From JAJYTI01 sp035302145 (GTDB lineage Bacteria; Bacteroidota; Bacteroidia; Flavobacteriales; Flavobacteriaceae): a DNA stretch of 64,000 nt. Position numbers and translations under genes: made by a program. Shown here piece after piece: positions 44,253 through 52,710 of this stretch. Position 1 is the stretch's first letter. Each line of letters begins with the position of its first letter. A model generated the notes under the pieces. The model saw nothing but the letters and a program-made list of their open reading frames with translations. It did not search any database and was not told the origin of the DNA. The DNA is taken from positions 45,378-109,377 of the forward strand of contig DATGSX010000096.1 of assembly GCA_035302145.1 (NCBI GenBank), given 5' to 3'.

Positions 44253-44396
44253 GGTGTAAGAAAACTGCGAATTTTCAAAGACAGCCAAACGATGATTGAC
44301 TTACGCCCGTGCCAATAACGGCGTGGGCTGGGTCTTTCTGGTTGTCGGGTATCGCAGTACCTCTTACACCGATTGACTTTAGTTCCACGCTTTTTT
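44253..44396 (+). ncRNA. Candidate nested structured RNA (leader or small RNA)
   Basis: Nested pairings are visible: GGTGTAAG (44253-44260) with CTTACACC (44363-44370); ACTGCGA (44264-44270) with TCGCAGT (44352-44358); AAAGAC (44277-44282) with GTCTTT (44332-44337); and GCCCGTGCC (44305-44313) with GGCGTGGGC (44320-44328), including two G-U pairs. GCGTGG (44321-44326) can alternatively pair with CCACGC (44385-44390), followed by T6 ending 14 bp before the next ATG: a possible attenuator or RNA 3' end. GC content is visibly higher than in neighbours. Not a family I recognise. Confidence 0.6.
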
Positions 44397-44409
44397 AATT
44401 CCGTAGAAT

Positions 44410-45624
44410 ATGGCACGAGAAACCTACCTGTATGACAATTCCAATTTCGACAAAGACGAAAATTATGAGGCGGTAATTTCACTTAATCAAGAGGAAAGAG
44501 CGGAAATACTGTCTTTAGTCGATAATCATAATAACGTTAGCGTTATTAAAGAGCGTTTCCCACAGATACCAAAAGGTAGATTTGACCAATTCATTCCTTT
44601 AGTTTTATCTGACGAAAAGTGCGAAAAATGCGATGGTGCTATTTACAATCGATACGAGCGTGATATCAATAGAAAGACACTTCGTCAAATAGGCAAAGAA
44701 TGTATAGATTGTGGTCATAATTTTGAATCAGATTGCACCTGTAATTCTTGTAATACTAAAGCTGAAAACTTATGGAAGCTTTATTTAGTCAAGAATTTTC
44801 CAAAACCTTTGGAAGTTGATTCTTTAAGTGCAGATGAGAAGGTTAAACTTTCTATCATTCTTAATACCTATCAAGACCCAGATTCTCCTTATATCCGTTT
44901 CTTTCCTAAAGAGAAAAACCGATACAGATATGGTTCATATATCAGCTATGAAACTTTAGCCAATGGCTTGGATTCAGTTGTCTATGATTTGAAGAAACAA
45001 GGAATCATAAAGCCTGCTCCATCGTTTAATAGAAATCTTATCAAACTTAAAGATAACGGAACAGCTGAAATTCACATCTATGAAGTTACAGATGTCTTAT
45101 GGGATATCAATTTAGCTTTAAATGGAGAAAAATTAGTCGTAGCAGACTATTTAAACTTAGTAGAGCACAAGGATTTTACTATAGAAGAAAAAAGTATTCT
45201 TTGGCGTTCAATTTACCGAAACGAAATTCAGCAATATTTAGACCATCAAGCTTTGGAAATCTTTCATTTTGATTTTAATGAGATTATGGTGGATTTTATC
45301 ACCGATTTATTCATTGAAAAATACTCTTTGTCGCAAGCTTTCTCTCAAATCTATTATGCTATGAGTATGAGCTTACGTTATTTGGCGAAATACAACACCA
45401 ATAAACAGAAGGTTACAGCCAATTTCAGAAACAATATTATAAGAAATATGGAACGCTTTGGTCGCAATAAAGCCACTCGTTTCAACAGACCTTCTTACGT
45501 GGAGGGTTCCTATATCAATAACTATATTTTGGATAATATTCTAAGAATAAAAGGAGATTACTTCTCTGCCTATACCGAAGATATCATCCCTGAATTCGTT
45601 CCATTTATGGTCGAAGCCGACTAA
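44410..45624 (+). CDS. Unrecognised zinc-finger protein downstream of the structured RNA (404 aa)
   Basis: 404 aa. A cysteine-rich segment with CEKC near 77, CIDCGHNF near 103 and CTCNSC near 112 suggests one or two zinc fingers within residues 75-120. The remainder is soluble, rich in Tyr, Asn and Asp, and probably helical towards the C-terminus. I see no polymerase, nuclease or reverse-transcriptase motif. Its ATG lies 14 bp after the T-run closing the structured RNA, so the two are probably one transcription unit. Activity unknown; it may bind the RNA. Confidence 0.6.
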   Translation: MARETYLYDNSNFDKDENYEAVISLNQEERAEILSLVDNHNNVSVIKERFPQIPKGRFDQFIPLVLSDEKCEKCDGAIYNRYERDINRKTLRQIGKECIDCGHNFESDCTCNSCNTKAENLWKLYLVKNFPKPLEVDSLSADEKVKLSIILNTYQDPDSPYIRFFPKEKNRYRYGSYISYETLANGLDSVVYDLKKQGIIKPAPSFNRNLIKLKDNGTAEIHIYEVTDVLWDINLALNGEKLVVADYLNLVEHKDFTIEEKSILWRSIYRNEIQQYLDHQALEIFHFDFNEIMVDFITDLFIEKYSLSQAFSQIYYAMSMSLRYLAKYNTNKQKVTANFRNNIIRNMERFGRNKATRFNRPSYVEGSYINNYILDNILRIKGDYFSAYTEDIIPEFVPFMVEAD

Positions 45625-45661
45625 TCTAAATCAAAACTTTAATTTTAAATATCAATTATCT

Positions 45662-46222
45662 ATGAAAACCCCAATCACATTTTTATTAGCTCTTTTTATT
45701 ACAGCAATAGGATATTCACAAACCTATTCTACTTCTGATTTTGAGGACAACCAAGAGTTGGCTGTTTATAACGTCAAAGACAACGAAAACGAGCTAATCA
45801 TCAACGATTCGCTTATTGTACGCAAGGGTGGAATCATTAAAATTAATCTTCCATTCTCCCGAAAAGACTTTCAATTTGTCAAGAAAAAGAAATCCGGGTT
45901 TGGAAAAATAGCCAAAGATGCAGCAGGTGCAGTAAGTACCGGAGCTTTGGCAGTTGGTTTAGGCTCAAACAGTATTGGCACTTTAGGCGGTGCGATTAAG
46001 GTAATGAACAAGGCAGATGCTGTGTATTACGGTGCTGATGCTCTGGAACAAGTCGATAAACTCCCTATTTCCAAAAACGCTAAAAAATTGGCAGGTCAGG
46101 AAATGGAAGTGCTGAAATGGGAAAAAGACCAAGGGATGCACATCATAACCGCAAAGTTTGGTAAGAAAAAATACGAAATCAATCTGGAAGGTGCCTACGT
46201 AACAAAAGAAATCCTTTTATAA
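45662..46222 (+). CDS. Exported hypothetical protein (186 aa)
   Basis: A signal peptide (residues 1-20, cleavage plausible after GYSQ) precedes a strand-rich domain and an Ala/Gly-rich middle (about 85-110) that could insert into membrane. Gap of 37 bp after the zinc-finger gene on the same strand. No family recognised. Confidence 0.6.
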   Translation: MKTPITFLLALFITAIGYSQTYSTSDFEDNQELAVYNVKDNENELIINDSLIVRKGGIIKINLPFSRKDFQFVKKKKSGFGKIAKDAAGAVSTGALAVGLGSNSIGTLGGAIKVMNKADAVYYGADALEQVDKLPISKNAKKLAGQEMEVLKWEKDQGMHIITAKFGKKKYEINLEGAYVTKEILL

Positions 46223-46237
46223 CTTAATCGCATTATT

Positions 46238-46744
46238 ATGAAAAAATATTTAGTATTATTTTTTGCTATTAGCATTTTATTCGTCTCTTGTAGCTCTGAT
46301 GATGACAATAGCTCTATTGATGACAGCCTCTTTAATTGGTCAATCATTAAGACGGAAATTATTCCAATTATGCAAGACCCGCAAGATTATGATTTAGAAT
46401 TAACAATTCTAACAGGTTCAGAGGCAGATGATTTCGATTTAATTGGTTTGGAACCGGTTACTAAAGAAATTTTTGAAGAACCAATGTTCGCAACTAATTC
46501 TACAATTTCCTTTCATTATGAAACAGATAGTATAAGCCCTAACGGATATGTATTTGAGACCTCTGAAAAAGTATTTCCTTTCACCATAAGTCTAAATGGA
46601 ACGAACCACGCAGGGAATGTTTCAGAAGATACTGATCTATATCAAATAAAAATCTATGCTGATGATGATTTGGTATTATCCGAAATCTTAAGCATAGAGG
46701 AAGGGAATTACCAATATTTGGAAATGTTCACTCCTGATTACTAA
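46238..46744 (+). CDS. Lipoprotein (168 aa)
   Basis: Signal peptide II: ISILFVSCSSDDDN, with the lipid-attachment Cys at residue 19 and the acidic SDDDN sequence after it, the flavobacterial lipoprotein export signal for surface display. The mature part is acidic and strand-rich. No domain recognised. Fifteen bp after the exported protein, so part of the same operon. Confidence 0.75.
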   Translation: MKKYLVLFFAISILFVSCSSDDDNSSIDDSLFNWSIIKTEIIPIMQDPQDYDLELTILTGSEADDFDLIGLEPVTKEIFEEPMFATNSTISFHYETDSISPNGYVFETSEKVFPFTISLNGTNHAGNVSEDTDLYQIKIYADDDLVLSEILSIEEGNYQYLEMFTPDY

Positions 46745-46770
46745 GCTCCTACAATAACTAAAACTCAATT

Positions 46771-46932
46771 ATGGGATGTCTTCGACAAATAGCAGGATTG
46801 ATTATGGTGATCTATGGTTTTATCCTCTCGTTTTTCGTTACAATGGGATCCGGTGGACTTGGGCATATGCTCTTAGGTTTTGTGCTGATTGTCGTTGGTT
46901 TCGTTATGCTTTTTTACACGAAGAAAAAGTAA
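46771..46932 (+). CDS. Small two-pass membrane protein (53 aa)
   Basis: ATG at 46771 and TAA at 46930 enclose 53 codons with two hydrophobic helices (residues 6-25 and 31-49) separated by a GSGGLG turn, ending in KKK. Lies 26 bp after the lipoprotein gene and is followed by a strong terminator, consistent with last gene of the operon. Function unknown; topology resembles small membrane toxins or accessory peptides. Confidence 0.6.
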   Translation: MGCLRQIAGLIMVIYGFILSFFVTMGSGGLGHMLLGFVLIVVGFVMLFYTKKK

Positions 46933-46940
46933 CAAACAAT

Positions 46941-46969
46941 AAAAGGAGGTTTTGGCGACCTCCTTTTAT
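46941..46969 (+). terminator. Intrinsic terminator
   Basis: AAAAGGAGGT pairs with ACCTCCTTTT around TTTGGCG (10-bp stem), followed by ATATTTTT. It closes the plus-strand operon that began with the structured RNA. Confidence 0.85.
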
Positions 46970-47036
46970 ATTTTTATAGCTTTATATTCTTATACCTAAA
47001 TATAAAAATATTCACTTGCCTTTTATTTTCCGAAAC

Positions 47037-47570
47037 CTACTGAGGTTCCGCATTATGTTTAGCTTCTAACCATTTCTCAAAGGCCTGAGATTGATTTTTA
47101 GATTCTAAAAATTCGATCAAATCGGAGTTGTATGCTTTCATTATTTGAGTATTTTCTTTTAGTTTTTTATTTTCCATTCGAACCTCTTTTAAACTTGCTC
47201 GGGAAAAATAGAGAATGGCTCCTAAAATAAGTACCACTATCCCCGCTATTCCGATAGATTTATAAAAAATGGAAAGCTTGTTTGAACTCAATTTAAATTC
47301 TTCTTTCAACCGCTCTATGCCCTGGTTTAAGTTGTTTTGAAAATCTATTTCCCATTGATTTGCCGGCTCCAAATCAATATCAATTTCCGTATTCTGAATC
47401 TCTGTTCGCACCTTCCTGATTGACCGAAGAAGCTTTTCCTGGCTATCAAATATATTATTCTCTGTCTCTTTAAGACGTCTTTCTAATGCCTCCAATTGAC
47501 TAAATTTCTCTTCCAATTCACTGGTGAAAGCCGTTATTAAATCAGCTGTCTTAGGTTTTGATTTACTCAT
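47037..47570 (-). CDS. Coiled-coil membrane protein of the mobilization module
   Basis: 177 aa. A long N-terminal coiled coil (about 12-98) precedes one transmembrane helix (about 104-124) and a second charged helix. It is 25 bp downstream of the relaxase gene and most likely a mobilization accessory that links the relaxosome to the membrane; similar proteins lie next to mobA in Bacteroidota mobilizable elements. No homology can be named. Confidence 0.6.
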   Translation of the reverse strand: MSKSKPKTADLITAFTSELEEKFSQLEALERRLKETENNIFDSQEKLLRSIRKVRTEIQNTEIDIDLEPANQWEIDFQNNLNQGIERLKEEFKLSSNKLSIFYKSIGIAGIVVLILGAILYFSRASLKEVRMENKKLKENTQIMKAYNSDLIEFLESKNQSQAFEKWLEAKHNAEPQ

Positions 47571-47595
47571 TTCTTATATTTTATATTAACTGTTT

Positions 47596-48546
47596 TTATA
47601 TTCCTCTTCCACGTGCGCGTCCACCTTGACGCTTCTTACGACGTTTTTTTCTTTTTTCATATTCGTTATCCGTATTTTCCTGTCCTCCCATTGCCCAAGC
47701 CAATTCATTTAGAAATTGAACTGCTGTTTGAGTAAATTCCGGAGTATTGATTCTATCTTCATCAGTCAATATCTCCATAATTCTTGATTCCTGTTCCAAT
47801 GGAATCCCGGTAGACAGTATTTTATTTAAAGACATATTTCGATGAACCTCACTGGCTTTAAACTCAAGACCTGATTCTTTGTCCTTTACCCGCAATCCTT
47901 GTACTTTACCGGAATATTTATTCTTCACCAGTTTAACCTGCACTCCAAGCTTATCCATTATTTTAATATATTGTTTTACGGAAGATGGATTCTGATTCAT
48001 TGCCCAATCGTGTTTCCTCTTAATAGCTTTTTTTACGCCTTTAAGATTCTTCTCCTCTCTTTTTAGCTTTTCGAGATTTTCCAATTGTCTTTCTTTGGCC
48101 GAAATAAGTCCGTGTCGTTTAGCCAATTTATGAGCTATCCATTGTGCTTTCTTCCCAATGTGCTTATCTGAAATTGCTTTACCATCTATTTTTATGCGAT
48201 TGGCAATAATATGGATATGTTTATGCGCCTTCTCAGTATGAACAACAGCTATAAACTGTTGCTTTTCAGGGTCGATTCCCAGTCCATTCATAAACTCTTT
48301 GGTTATCTCTCTCAACTTTGCGTTGGTAAGCTTTTGTCCTTCCTTTTTCTCGGGAGAAAGAACCAAGGAGAAAAACTTATTTTTTGCTCTATTATTTAAA
48401 TCTTGAATCAATTTCATTTGATGCATAATTTCAATAGGTGTTTCTCCGCTTAATCCATATCGCATTAGTTCATATCCTTTTTCAGGCTTCATTACGTAAT
48501 TTGCGAGTGTTGTACCTCCAGTACAGGCTTTTGCTTTCCCTATCAT
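47596..48546 (-). CDS. MobA/VirD2-type relaxase
   Basis: 316 aa. Motif III AHKHIHIIANR (His108, His110, His112) coordinates the metal for DNA nicking; a candidate nucleophile tyrosine lies in the N-terminal ANYVM segment (Tyr17). The C-terminus is very basic (KKRRKKRQGGRARGRG). It cuts one strand at oriT and pilots DNA through a helper conjugation apparatus. One base separates it from the upstream MobC-like gene. Confidence 0.88.
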   Translation of the reverse strand: MIGKAKACTGGTTLANYVMKPEKGYELMRYGLSGETPIEIMHQMKLIQDLNNRAKNKFFSLVLSPEKKEGQKLTNAKLREITKEFMNGLGIDPEKQQFIAVVHTEKAHKHIHIIANRIKIDGKAISDKHIGKKAQWIAHKLAKRHGLISAKERQLENLEKLKREEKNLKGVKKAIKRKHDWAMNQNPSSVKQYIKIMDKLGVQVKLVKNKYSGKVQGLRVKDKESGLEFKASEVHRNMSLNKILSTGIPLEQESRIMEILTDEDRINTPEFTQTAVQFLNELAWAMGGQENTDNEYEKRKKRRKKRQGGRARGRGI

Positions 48547-48547
48547 A

Positions 48548-48844
48548 CTACTCGATTTTTTTAAGGTGTTCTTTAAGTTTCGATATCATTTCAATAACAG
48601 CTTCCGACATTTTCGGATAGCTTCCTTTTGCAAAGAAATTTTTGATGCGTTGCAGGTCATTCAGGAATTTCTGAAGACCTAAATAGACCTCAAATTCCTC
48701 ATCTGTTAGTCTTTGTTTTATCGGCCTATTAAAAGCTGCTTTTCGAAGAAATTCAGAGACGGATAAGTTGGCTTGTTTTGCTCTTTGCTGAATGACTTTC
48801 TTTTCCATTACAGAGACTCTAAATTTTATGATTGAAGTTTTCAT
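48548..48844 (-). CDS. MobC-like relaxosome protein
   Basis: 98 aa. The opening IIKFRVSVMEKKVIQQRAKQ (20 residues, 5-24) and NLSVSEFLRKAAF are the ribbon-helix-helix signature of plasmid mobilization MobC-type proteins, which bind oriT and assist the relaxase. Directly upstream of the relaxase gene, as expected. Confidence 0.82.
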   Translation of the reverse strand: MKTSIIKFRVSVMEKKVIQQRAKQANLSVSEFLRKAAFNRPIKQRLTDEEFEVYLGLQKFLNDLQRIKNFFAKGSYPKMSEAVIEMISKLKEHLKKIE

Positions 48845-49007
48845 ATTGACGTTTCTAAGTTTTATTTTAAGTTTGATGAACTTTTCTAAAGTTTATTTTT
48901 GCGACCTAAAGGGAGTAAAAACAAGATCGTCTTTGTGACCGCTGACCGGAGGGAAAAGTGGCCACAAAGGCACATCTTGATTAGCTTTCACTTCTTATTT
49001 TTTATAA
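48845..49007. other. Candidate oriT region
   Basis: The gap upstream of the mobCA genes holds TTTGTG/CACAAA inverted repeats (about 48932-48967) around a GC-richer core with GACCGCTGACCGG. oriT usually lies next to mobC; the nic site cannot be seen. Confidence 0.4.
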
Positions 49008-49898
49008 TCATACAAGAAAAAAATCAGCCAGATCATAGCCTTTTCTCTTCTGTTCTACGGTTGCATTCTGCTCTAATAATTGTGATATTTCAATATCAAA
49101 CCCCTCCACTCTTAATTCTAAACAAATGATTTCCCATTGCTCAAATGGAGTTTTATTTTTCAGTTTAAAAGGCACTCCAGTATCAGGATAGAGGATTATT
49201 CTCCTATCTCTTATCGGCAAAAGTTTTTTTCGATTTAAGCCATTCAGACTACCGGTAGCCATCCATAAATATTTAGGGTAATAATGACTCATCACACAAG
49301 CTGTTTTTTCTGATTCAACTATTGCAACAGGCTTATCGTTCTCTTTGACCAGATGCAATCCAAAAAGACATTGCTCTAAATTGAAATTTTCAATCTTTTT
49401 TTGATATTTCAGGTAACTATGAATCCAATTCAGTTTTCCAAATCGTTTCCCATCCGCTCCGTATCGAATAATTTTTCCTCCGTGGACATTCAAGCGTTCA
49501 TCGATTTGCCAAAAAATGGTTCCATTGTACCAAAATGGAGCATTTCCAATTTTGTAATTTTGTATAATCCTTTGGGTAGCTTCCTGTCCTAATTTCTGTT
49601 TTAAGAATTTCAAAAATTGATTCTTCTCTATTGTATTGAAACTCTCTGCTACTAAAGAATAAGGATGGTAATTCGGAAGTTTATATATATCCGAAGGGAT
49701 TTCATTAAGGTTTTTAAAATTCCTTCCCTCAGGAATGTATTTCCGAAAATAGCCGCAATTAATCTCACGATCGCATCGACCATATTCTATAGGGAGGTAT
49801 CCTCCAGTTTCAACATCTATATAGCGCACAAATCGCTTCTTATGACAATTTGGGCATCTGAATTTTTTCGAACTTTTATCTAATTGATATCTATACAT
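49008..49898 (-). CDS. TOPRIM primase-like protein (DUF6371-like)
   Basis: Starting at the internal ATG near 49898 (about 296 aa), the protein has a CPNC...C zinc-binding segment in the first 50 residues, like the CHC2 finger of primases, and a C-terminal TOPRIM-like half with VAIVESEKTA near 195 and RRIILYPDTG near 230. Such proteins initiate replication of Bacteroidota mobile elements. The upstream longer start would run into the iteron region and is not preferred. Confidence 0.75.
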   Translation of the reverse strand: MYRYQLDKSSKKFRCPNCHKKRFVRYIDVETGGYLPIEYGRCDREINCGYFRKYIPEGRNFKNLNEIPSDIYKLPNYHPYSLVAESFNTIEKNQFLKFLKQKLGQEATQRIIQNYKIGNAPFWYNGTIFWQIDERLNVHGGKIIRYGADGKRFGKLNWIHSYLKYQKKIENFNLEQCLFGLHLVKENDKPVAIVESEKTACVMSHYYPKYLWMATGSLNGLNRKKLLPIRDRRIILYPDTGVPFKLKNKTPFEQWEIICLELRVEGFDIEISQLLEQNATVEQKRKGYDLADFFLV

Positions 49899-49899
49899 A

Positions 49900-50115
49900 G
49901 TTATTAGTATTAATGCACTATGTGCATTTCTTGCACTTTTCAGCATTGACAAGGATTTACAAGATTTTTACCGTGCATTTTCTATGCATTTTGATTGCAC
50001 TTTGCTTGAATTACTTCTTTTTCATTTTGCACTAAGTGCATTTTGTTTACACTTTAAAACAAAGTCAAACAACTATATATCAAATAATTATCTGCCAAAA
50101 TGCATAAAATGCACA
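49900..50115. repeat. Iteron-like TGCAY repeats, candidate replication origin
   Basis: At least eight TGCAC/TGCAT words and their complements are packed in about 200 bp between the primase-like and DUF3987-like genes, several as back-to-back pairs such as GCACTAAGTGC and GCACAAAGTGC. A similar cluster occurs at 54,687-54,790. Typical of a replication origin or plasmid-type iteron array; no Rep binding is shown. Confidence 0.55.
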
Positions 50116-50124
50116 AAGTGCAAT

Positions 50125-51519
50125 TCAATAAATTATTTTTTCATATAACCCGTGTGAGACTTTCCTAAATAGCTTCGAATCTTTGATTAAATTCTTTACC
50201 GACCTCTCACTCATCAGGTCATTTTCTATAGCCAATTTTACCGCATATCCTGTTTTAAAGTCATTAGGTAGTTTGTCGAAAAATGCTTTTTGTTTTATGG
50301 TTAAGCTATCATAATAATTAGCCGTTAATTGCTCCTCTACTTGAAGTGCATTGTAATAGAAGTATTCAAAAAGTCTTATCGCTTTTTTGACTATATCTTC
50401 TCTTATTTCATTGATAAAATCAGTCTTTGAAAAATTATGAAGGACGTGTAGAATAATGCAAAACCGCATTACGTAATTTTCTAACTTGATAAAGATTCCT
50501 CGTTCAAAATTAGAATTGAATTCCTCTGGGTTACTGTGTTGCCATTGAAACAAAGTTTTCTTTGCATTTTTGGAAAACTCTAATATGAAAGGTTTTTCTA
50601 ACTCTTCTATATAGCGGTACAAAACCTTAACATTATCTACGTAACGATCAATAAATGCCTGATTCATTGAATTTTCCCTCCATCTTATGCGTTTGCTACG
50701 TTCCGGCCAACAGAAAAGAAAACGGTCTATAAACCCATTATTCATTTTTTGTCCCTGAAAAGTATCTTGAAGTAGTTCTGGTTGAATGGAGCCAAAAATA
50801 CCTATAAAAGAATCGTCAATCCTTTCCGTATCTTTGGTAGCTCGAGTCATTTTTAATGAACCTCCGGTAAAAGCTGTTAGAATTGTTTCTACGTCATTCC
50901 CGTTCCTATATTTATTTAGAGATTTAATGAAACCTCGTATCTCATCTACGTAAATACCGACTCCTTTTCCGTTAATAGCGTGATATTTAAGGATAGATTC
51001 AAGCGTAGCATCGTTTAATAAAAACTGGTATAATTGTGGTTTAGGGAACGTATTGCCATTTTCGAGTTCTGCCTCATATTCTGCCATTTTGATTTTAAAA
51101 TTGTCATATAACTCTCGCTCAATCTCCATTAAAGGTTGAAGCATAGTTATAGCAGGTTGGCTTTTCCCTTCACCTGGTTTTCCTACGGTGGTTATATAAA
51201 GGTTTGCTTTCTCTAACCAACCATTATTGATGCGCAACTTCATCTTATTTCCTAAAGTCAAAGAAATCACAAACAACAGAGCTCCACCGGTATAATCCGG
51301 CTCAAAATCAAGGGTTGATTTCAACTCTATCATTAAGTCCCGATAAAAATCGGGAAATACTTCAAGAGGAAATTTATGCGTATTAATCTCTTTCTCTTCA
51401 GTTTCTTTTCTTAAACCTTCTAATAGAGATTTGATTTCTCTATCTTTGCATTCTAACAAGCTATTATTAGAGCCTCTACCATTTTCGCTGAATGGAGAGG
51501 CTTTTTCGATTGTTCTCAT
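50125..51519 (-). CDS. DUF3987-like ATPase/replication protein
   Basis: 464 aa. GKPGEGKSQPAI near residue 113 is a Walker A-like loop; the VDEIRGFIKSL and FTGGSLKMTRATK stretches and IGIFGSIQPELL are typical of the DUF3987 proteins found on Bacteroidota mobile elements alongside a TOPRIM primase-like partner. The C-terminal 80 residues look like a winged-helix region. Probably the helicase component of element replication. Confidence 0.82.
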   Translation of the reverse strand: MRTIEKASPFSENGRGSNNSLLECKDREIKSLLEGLRKETEEKEINTHKFPLEVFPDFYRDLMIELKSTLDFEPDYTGGALLFVISLTLGNKMKLRINNGWLEKANLYITTVGKPGEGKSQPAITMLQPLMEIERELYDNFKIKMAEYEAELENGNTFPKPQLYQFLLNDATLESILKYHAINGKGVGIYVDEIRGFIKSLNKYRNGNDVETILTAFTGGSLKMTRATKDTERIDDSFIGIFGSIQPELLQDTFQGQKMNNGFIDRFLFCWPERSKRIRWRENSMNQAFIDRYVDNVKVLYRYIEELEKPFILEFSKNAKKTLFQWQHSNPEEFNSNFERGIFIKLENYVMRFCIILHVLHNFSKTDFINEIREDIVKKAIRLFEYFYYNALQVEEQLTANYYDSLTIKQKAFFDKLPNDFKTGYAVKLAIENDLMSERSVKNLIKDSKLFRKVSHGLYEKIIY

Positions 51520-51530
51520 ATCTCAAGGTA

Positions 51531-51821
51531 TTATCGTTTATATTTCAGTGACTTCACATCATTCAGCGCATTCATAAGGTCGAAATGCTGAATACGATAG
51601 AATCGACCTATCTTTTCTGCTTTGAGATTACCTTTAAGAATATGAGATCGGACAGTCTGATAGTCCAATTTGAGAATCTGAGAAGCTTCTTTAATGGTAT
51701 AATATTTCTTCTTTAGCTTCTCTTCGGGTTCGTTCTTTATAGCTTGAAGCTTTTCTTCAATAGAACCCAATTTGTCCAGAATAATCTGGAACGGATTTGA
51801 TAATTGCTTTTCCATTTGCAT
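51531..51821 (-). CDS. HTH DNA-binding (excisionase-like) protein
   Basis: 96 aa. The C-terminal half carries TIKEASQILKLDYQTVRSHI followed by GRFYRI, a MerR/excisionase-type winged helix. The N-terminus is a short coiled coil. Genes like this (xis-type or helix-turn-helix family 17) are usual beside DUF3987. May control excision or replication genes. Confidence 0.8.
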   Translation of the reverse strand: MQMEKQLSNPFQIILDKLGSIEEKLQAIKNEPEEKLKKKYYTIKEASQILKLDYQTVRSHILKGNLKAEKIGRFYRIQHFDLMNALNDVKSLKYKR

Positions 51822-51960
51822 ATGATTTGATTTTTAAATTCATATGCAAACATTGTTGTAAACCCTGATTATACGTGGGAATCCAATGGAGTTCAATGAA
51901 AAAGCATCATTTTCTTATAATAGGTATTAAAAGAAAGAGCTTTTACATATAAAATAGTTT

Positions 51961-52704
51961 TTATATCGGAAACTTTTCATTTAACCACTCTATGTCCTTA
52001 GGGTTTAATGGCTGGTTTTTTCCATTTGAATAAGTCGATCTGGGAATAATAATACCAACCGTTTCCAATTGTTTTCTTATTTCCTTGTCCGAAATATCTT
52101 TTATTATTTTCCGATTCCTAAGATGATTTAAATACCCTGATAATATTCCCTTTTCGATTATGAGTTGATTGTTTTCATCTAAAAACGAATTTTCAAGTAA
52201 ATTCAAAAATGTACTTCCATAAGATGATTTTGAAAATATTTTCTCAAAACTCTCTCTATTATTTTTTAAAGATTTATCGAGTAGTTGTTTTTCCTCTTTA
52301 TTGCATCTATCTATGATATAATATAATTTTAGAGTTTTCTCGGCACCATTAAGAAAATTACCTTGAAGAATCATCAGTTTACTGGAACTATACAAAGTAT
52401 TGGCTTCTCTTTTAAATTGAGATAAGCAGTAATATATTTTCTCCTCAAAAGATTTATGCTTAGATGAATCAATTTTTCTAAAATAATGAGCAAAGAAATT
52501 ATCAAGCTCCTCATACTCTATTCGATATTCATCGACTTTAGACAGATTTATCTCGATTCCATCCGCTTTATTTTTAGCTATTTCAATTCTTTTCTCTAAT
52601 AACTGAGAAACCTTTTTACCTTTTAACCAAGCGTGAAGCATTAGGGGATAGCCTACAATTTCATCTGTGATACTCCACTTTCCATATATTTTTTTCTTAT
52701 CCAT
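51961..52704 (-). CDS. Hypothetical protein between integrase and HTH genes (247 aa)
   Basis: 247 aa, helical, rich in Lys, Glu and Asn. The spacing (6 bp after the integrase gene) suggests co-transcription with it. A position next to the integrase recalls RteC-type regulators of Bacteroidota elements, but I see no confirming motif. Confidence 0.55.
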   Translation of the reverse strand: MDKKKIYGKWSITDEIVGYPLMLHAWLKGKKVSQLLEKRIEIAKNKADGIEINLSKVDEYRIEYEELDNFFAHYFRKIDSSKHKSFEEKIYYCLSQFKREANTLYSSSKLMILQGNFLNGAEKTLKLYYIIDRCNKEEKQLLDKSLKNNRESFEKIFSKSSYGSTFLNLLENSFLDENNQLIIEKGILSGYLNHLRNRKIIKDISDKEIRKQLETVGIIIPRSTYSNGKNQPLNPKDIEWLNEKFPI

Positions 52705-52710
52705 TATTTT

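Noticed and set aside
44246..44482. 78-aa minus-strand frame over the structured RNA
   Set aside because: It overlaps the palindromic RNA and the start of the plus-strand gene, has an arginine/tryptophan-rich random composition and no leader; an antisense shadow.
44172..45624. Retron (ncRNA plus reverse transcriptase)
   Set aside because: The RNA is structured and lies before a gene, but the 404-aa protein has no YxDD or other reverse-transcriptase motif and no msd-like long hairpin with priming guanosine was identified.
46776..46979. 67-aa plus-strand frame near the terminator
   Set aside because: It is a different frame of the convincing 53-aa membrane protein at 46771 and reads through its terminator hairpin.
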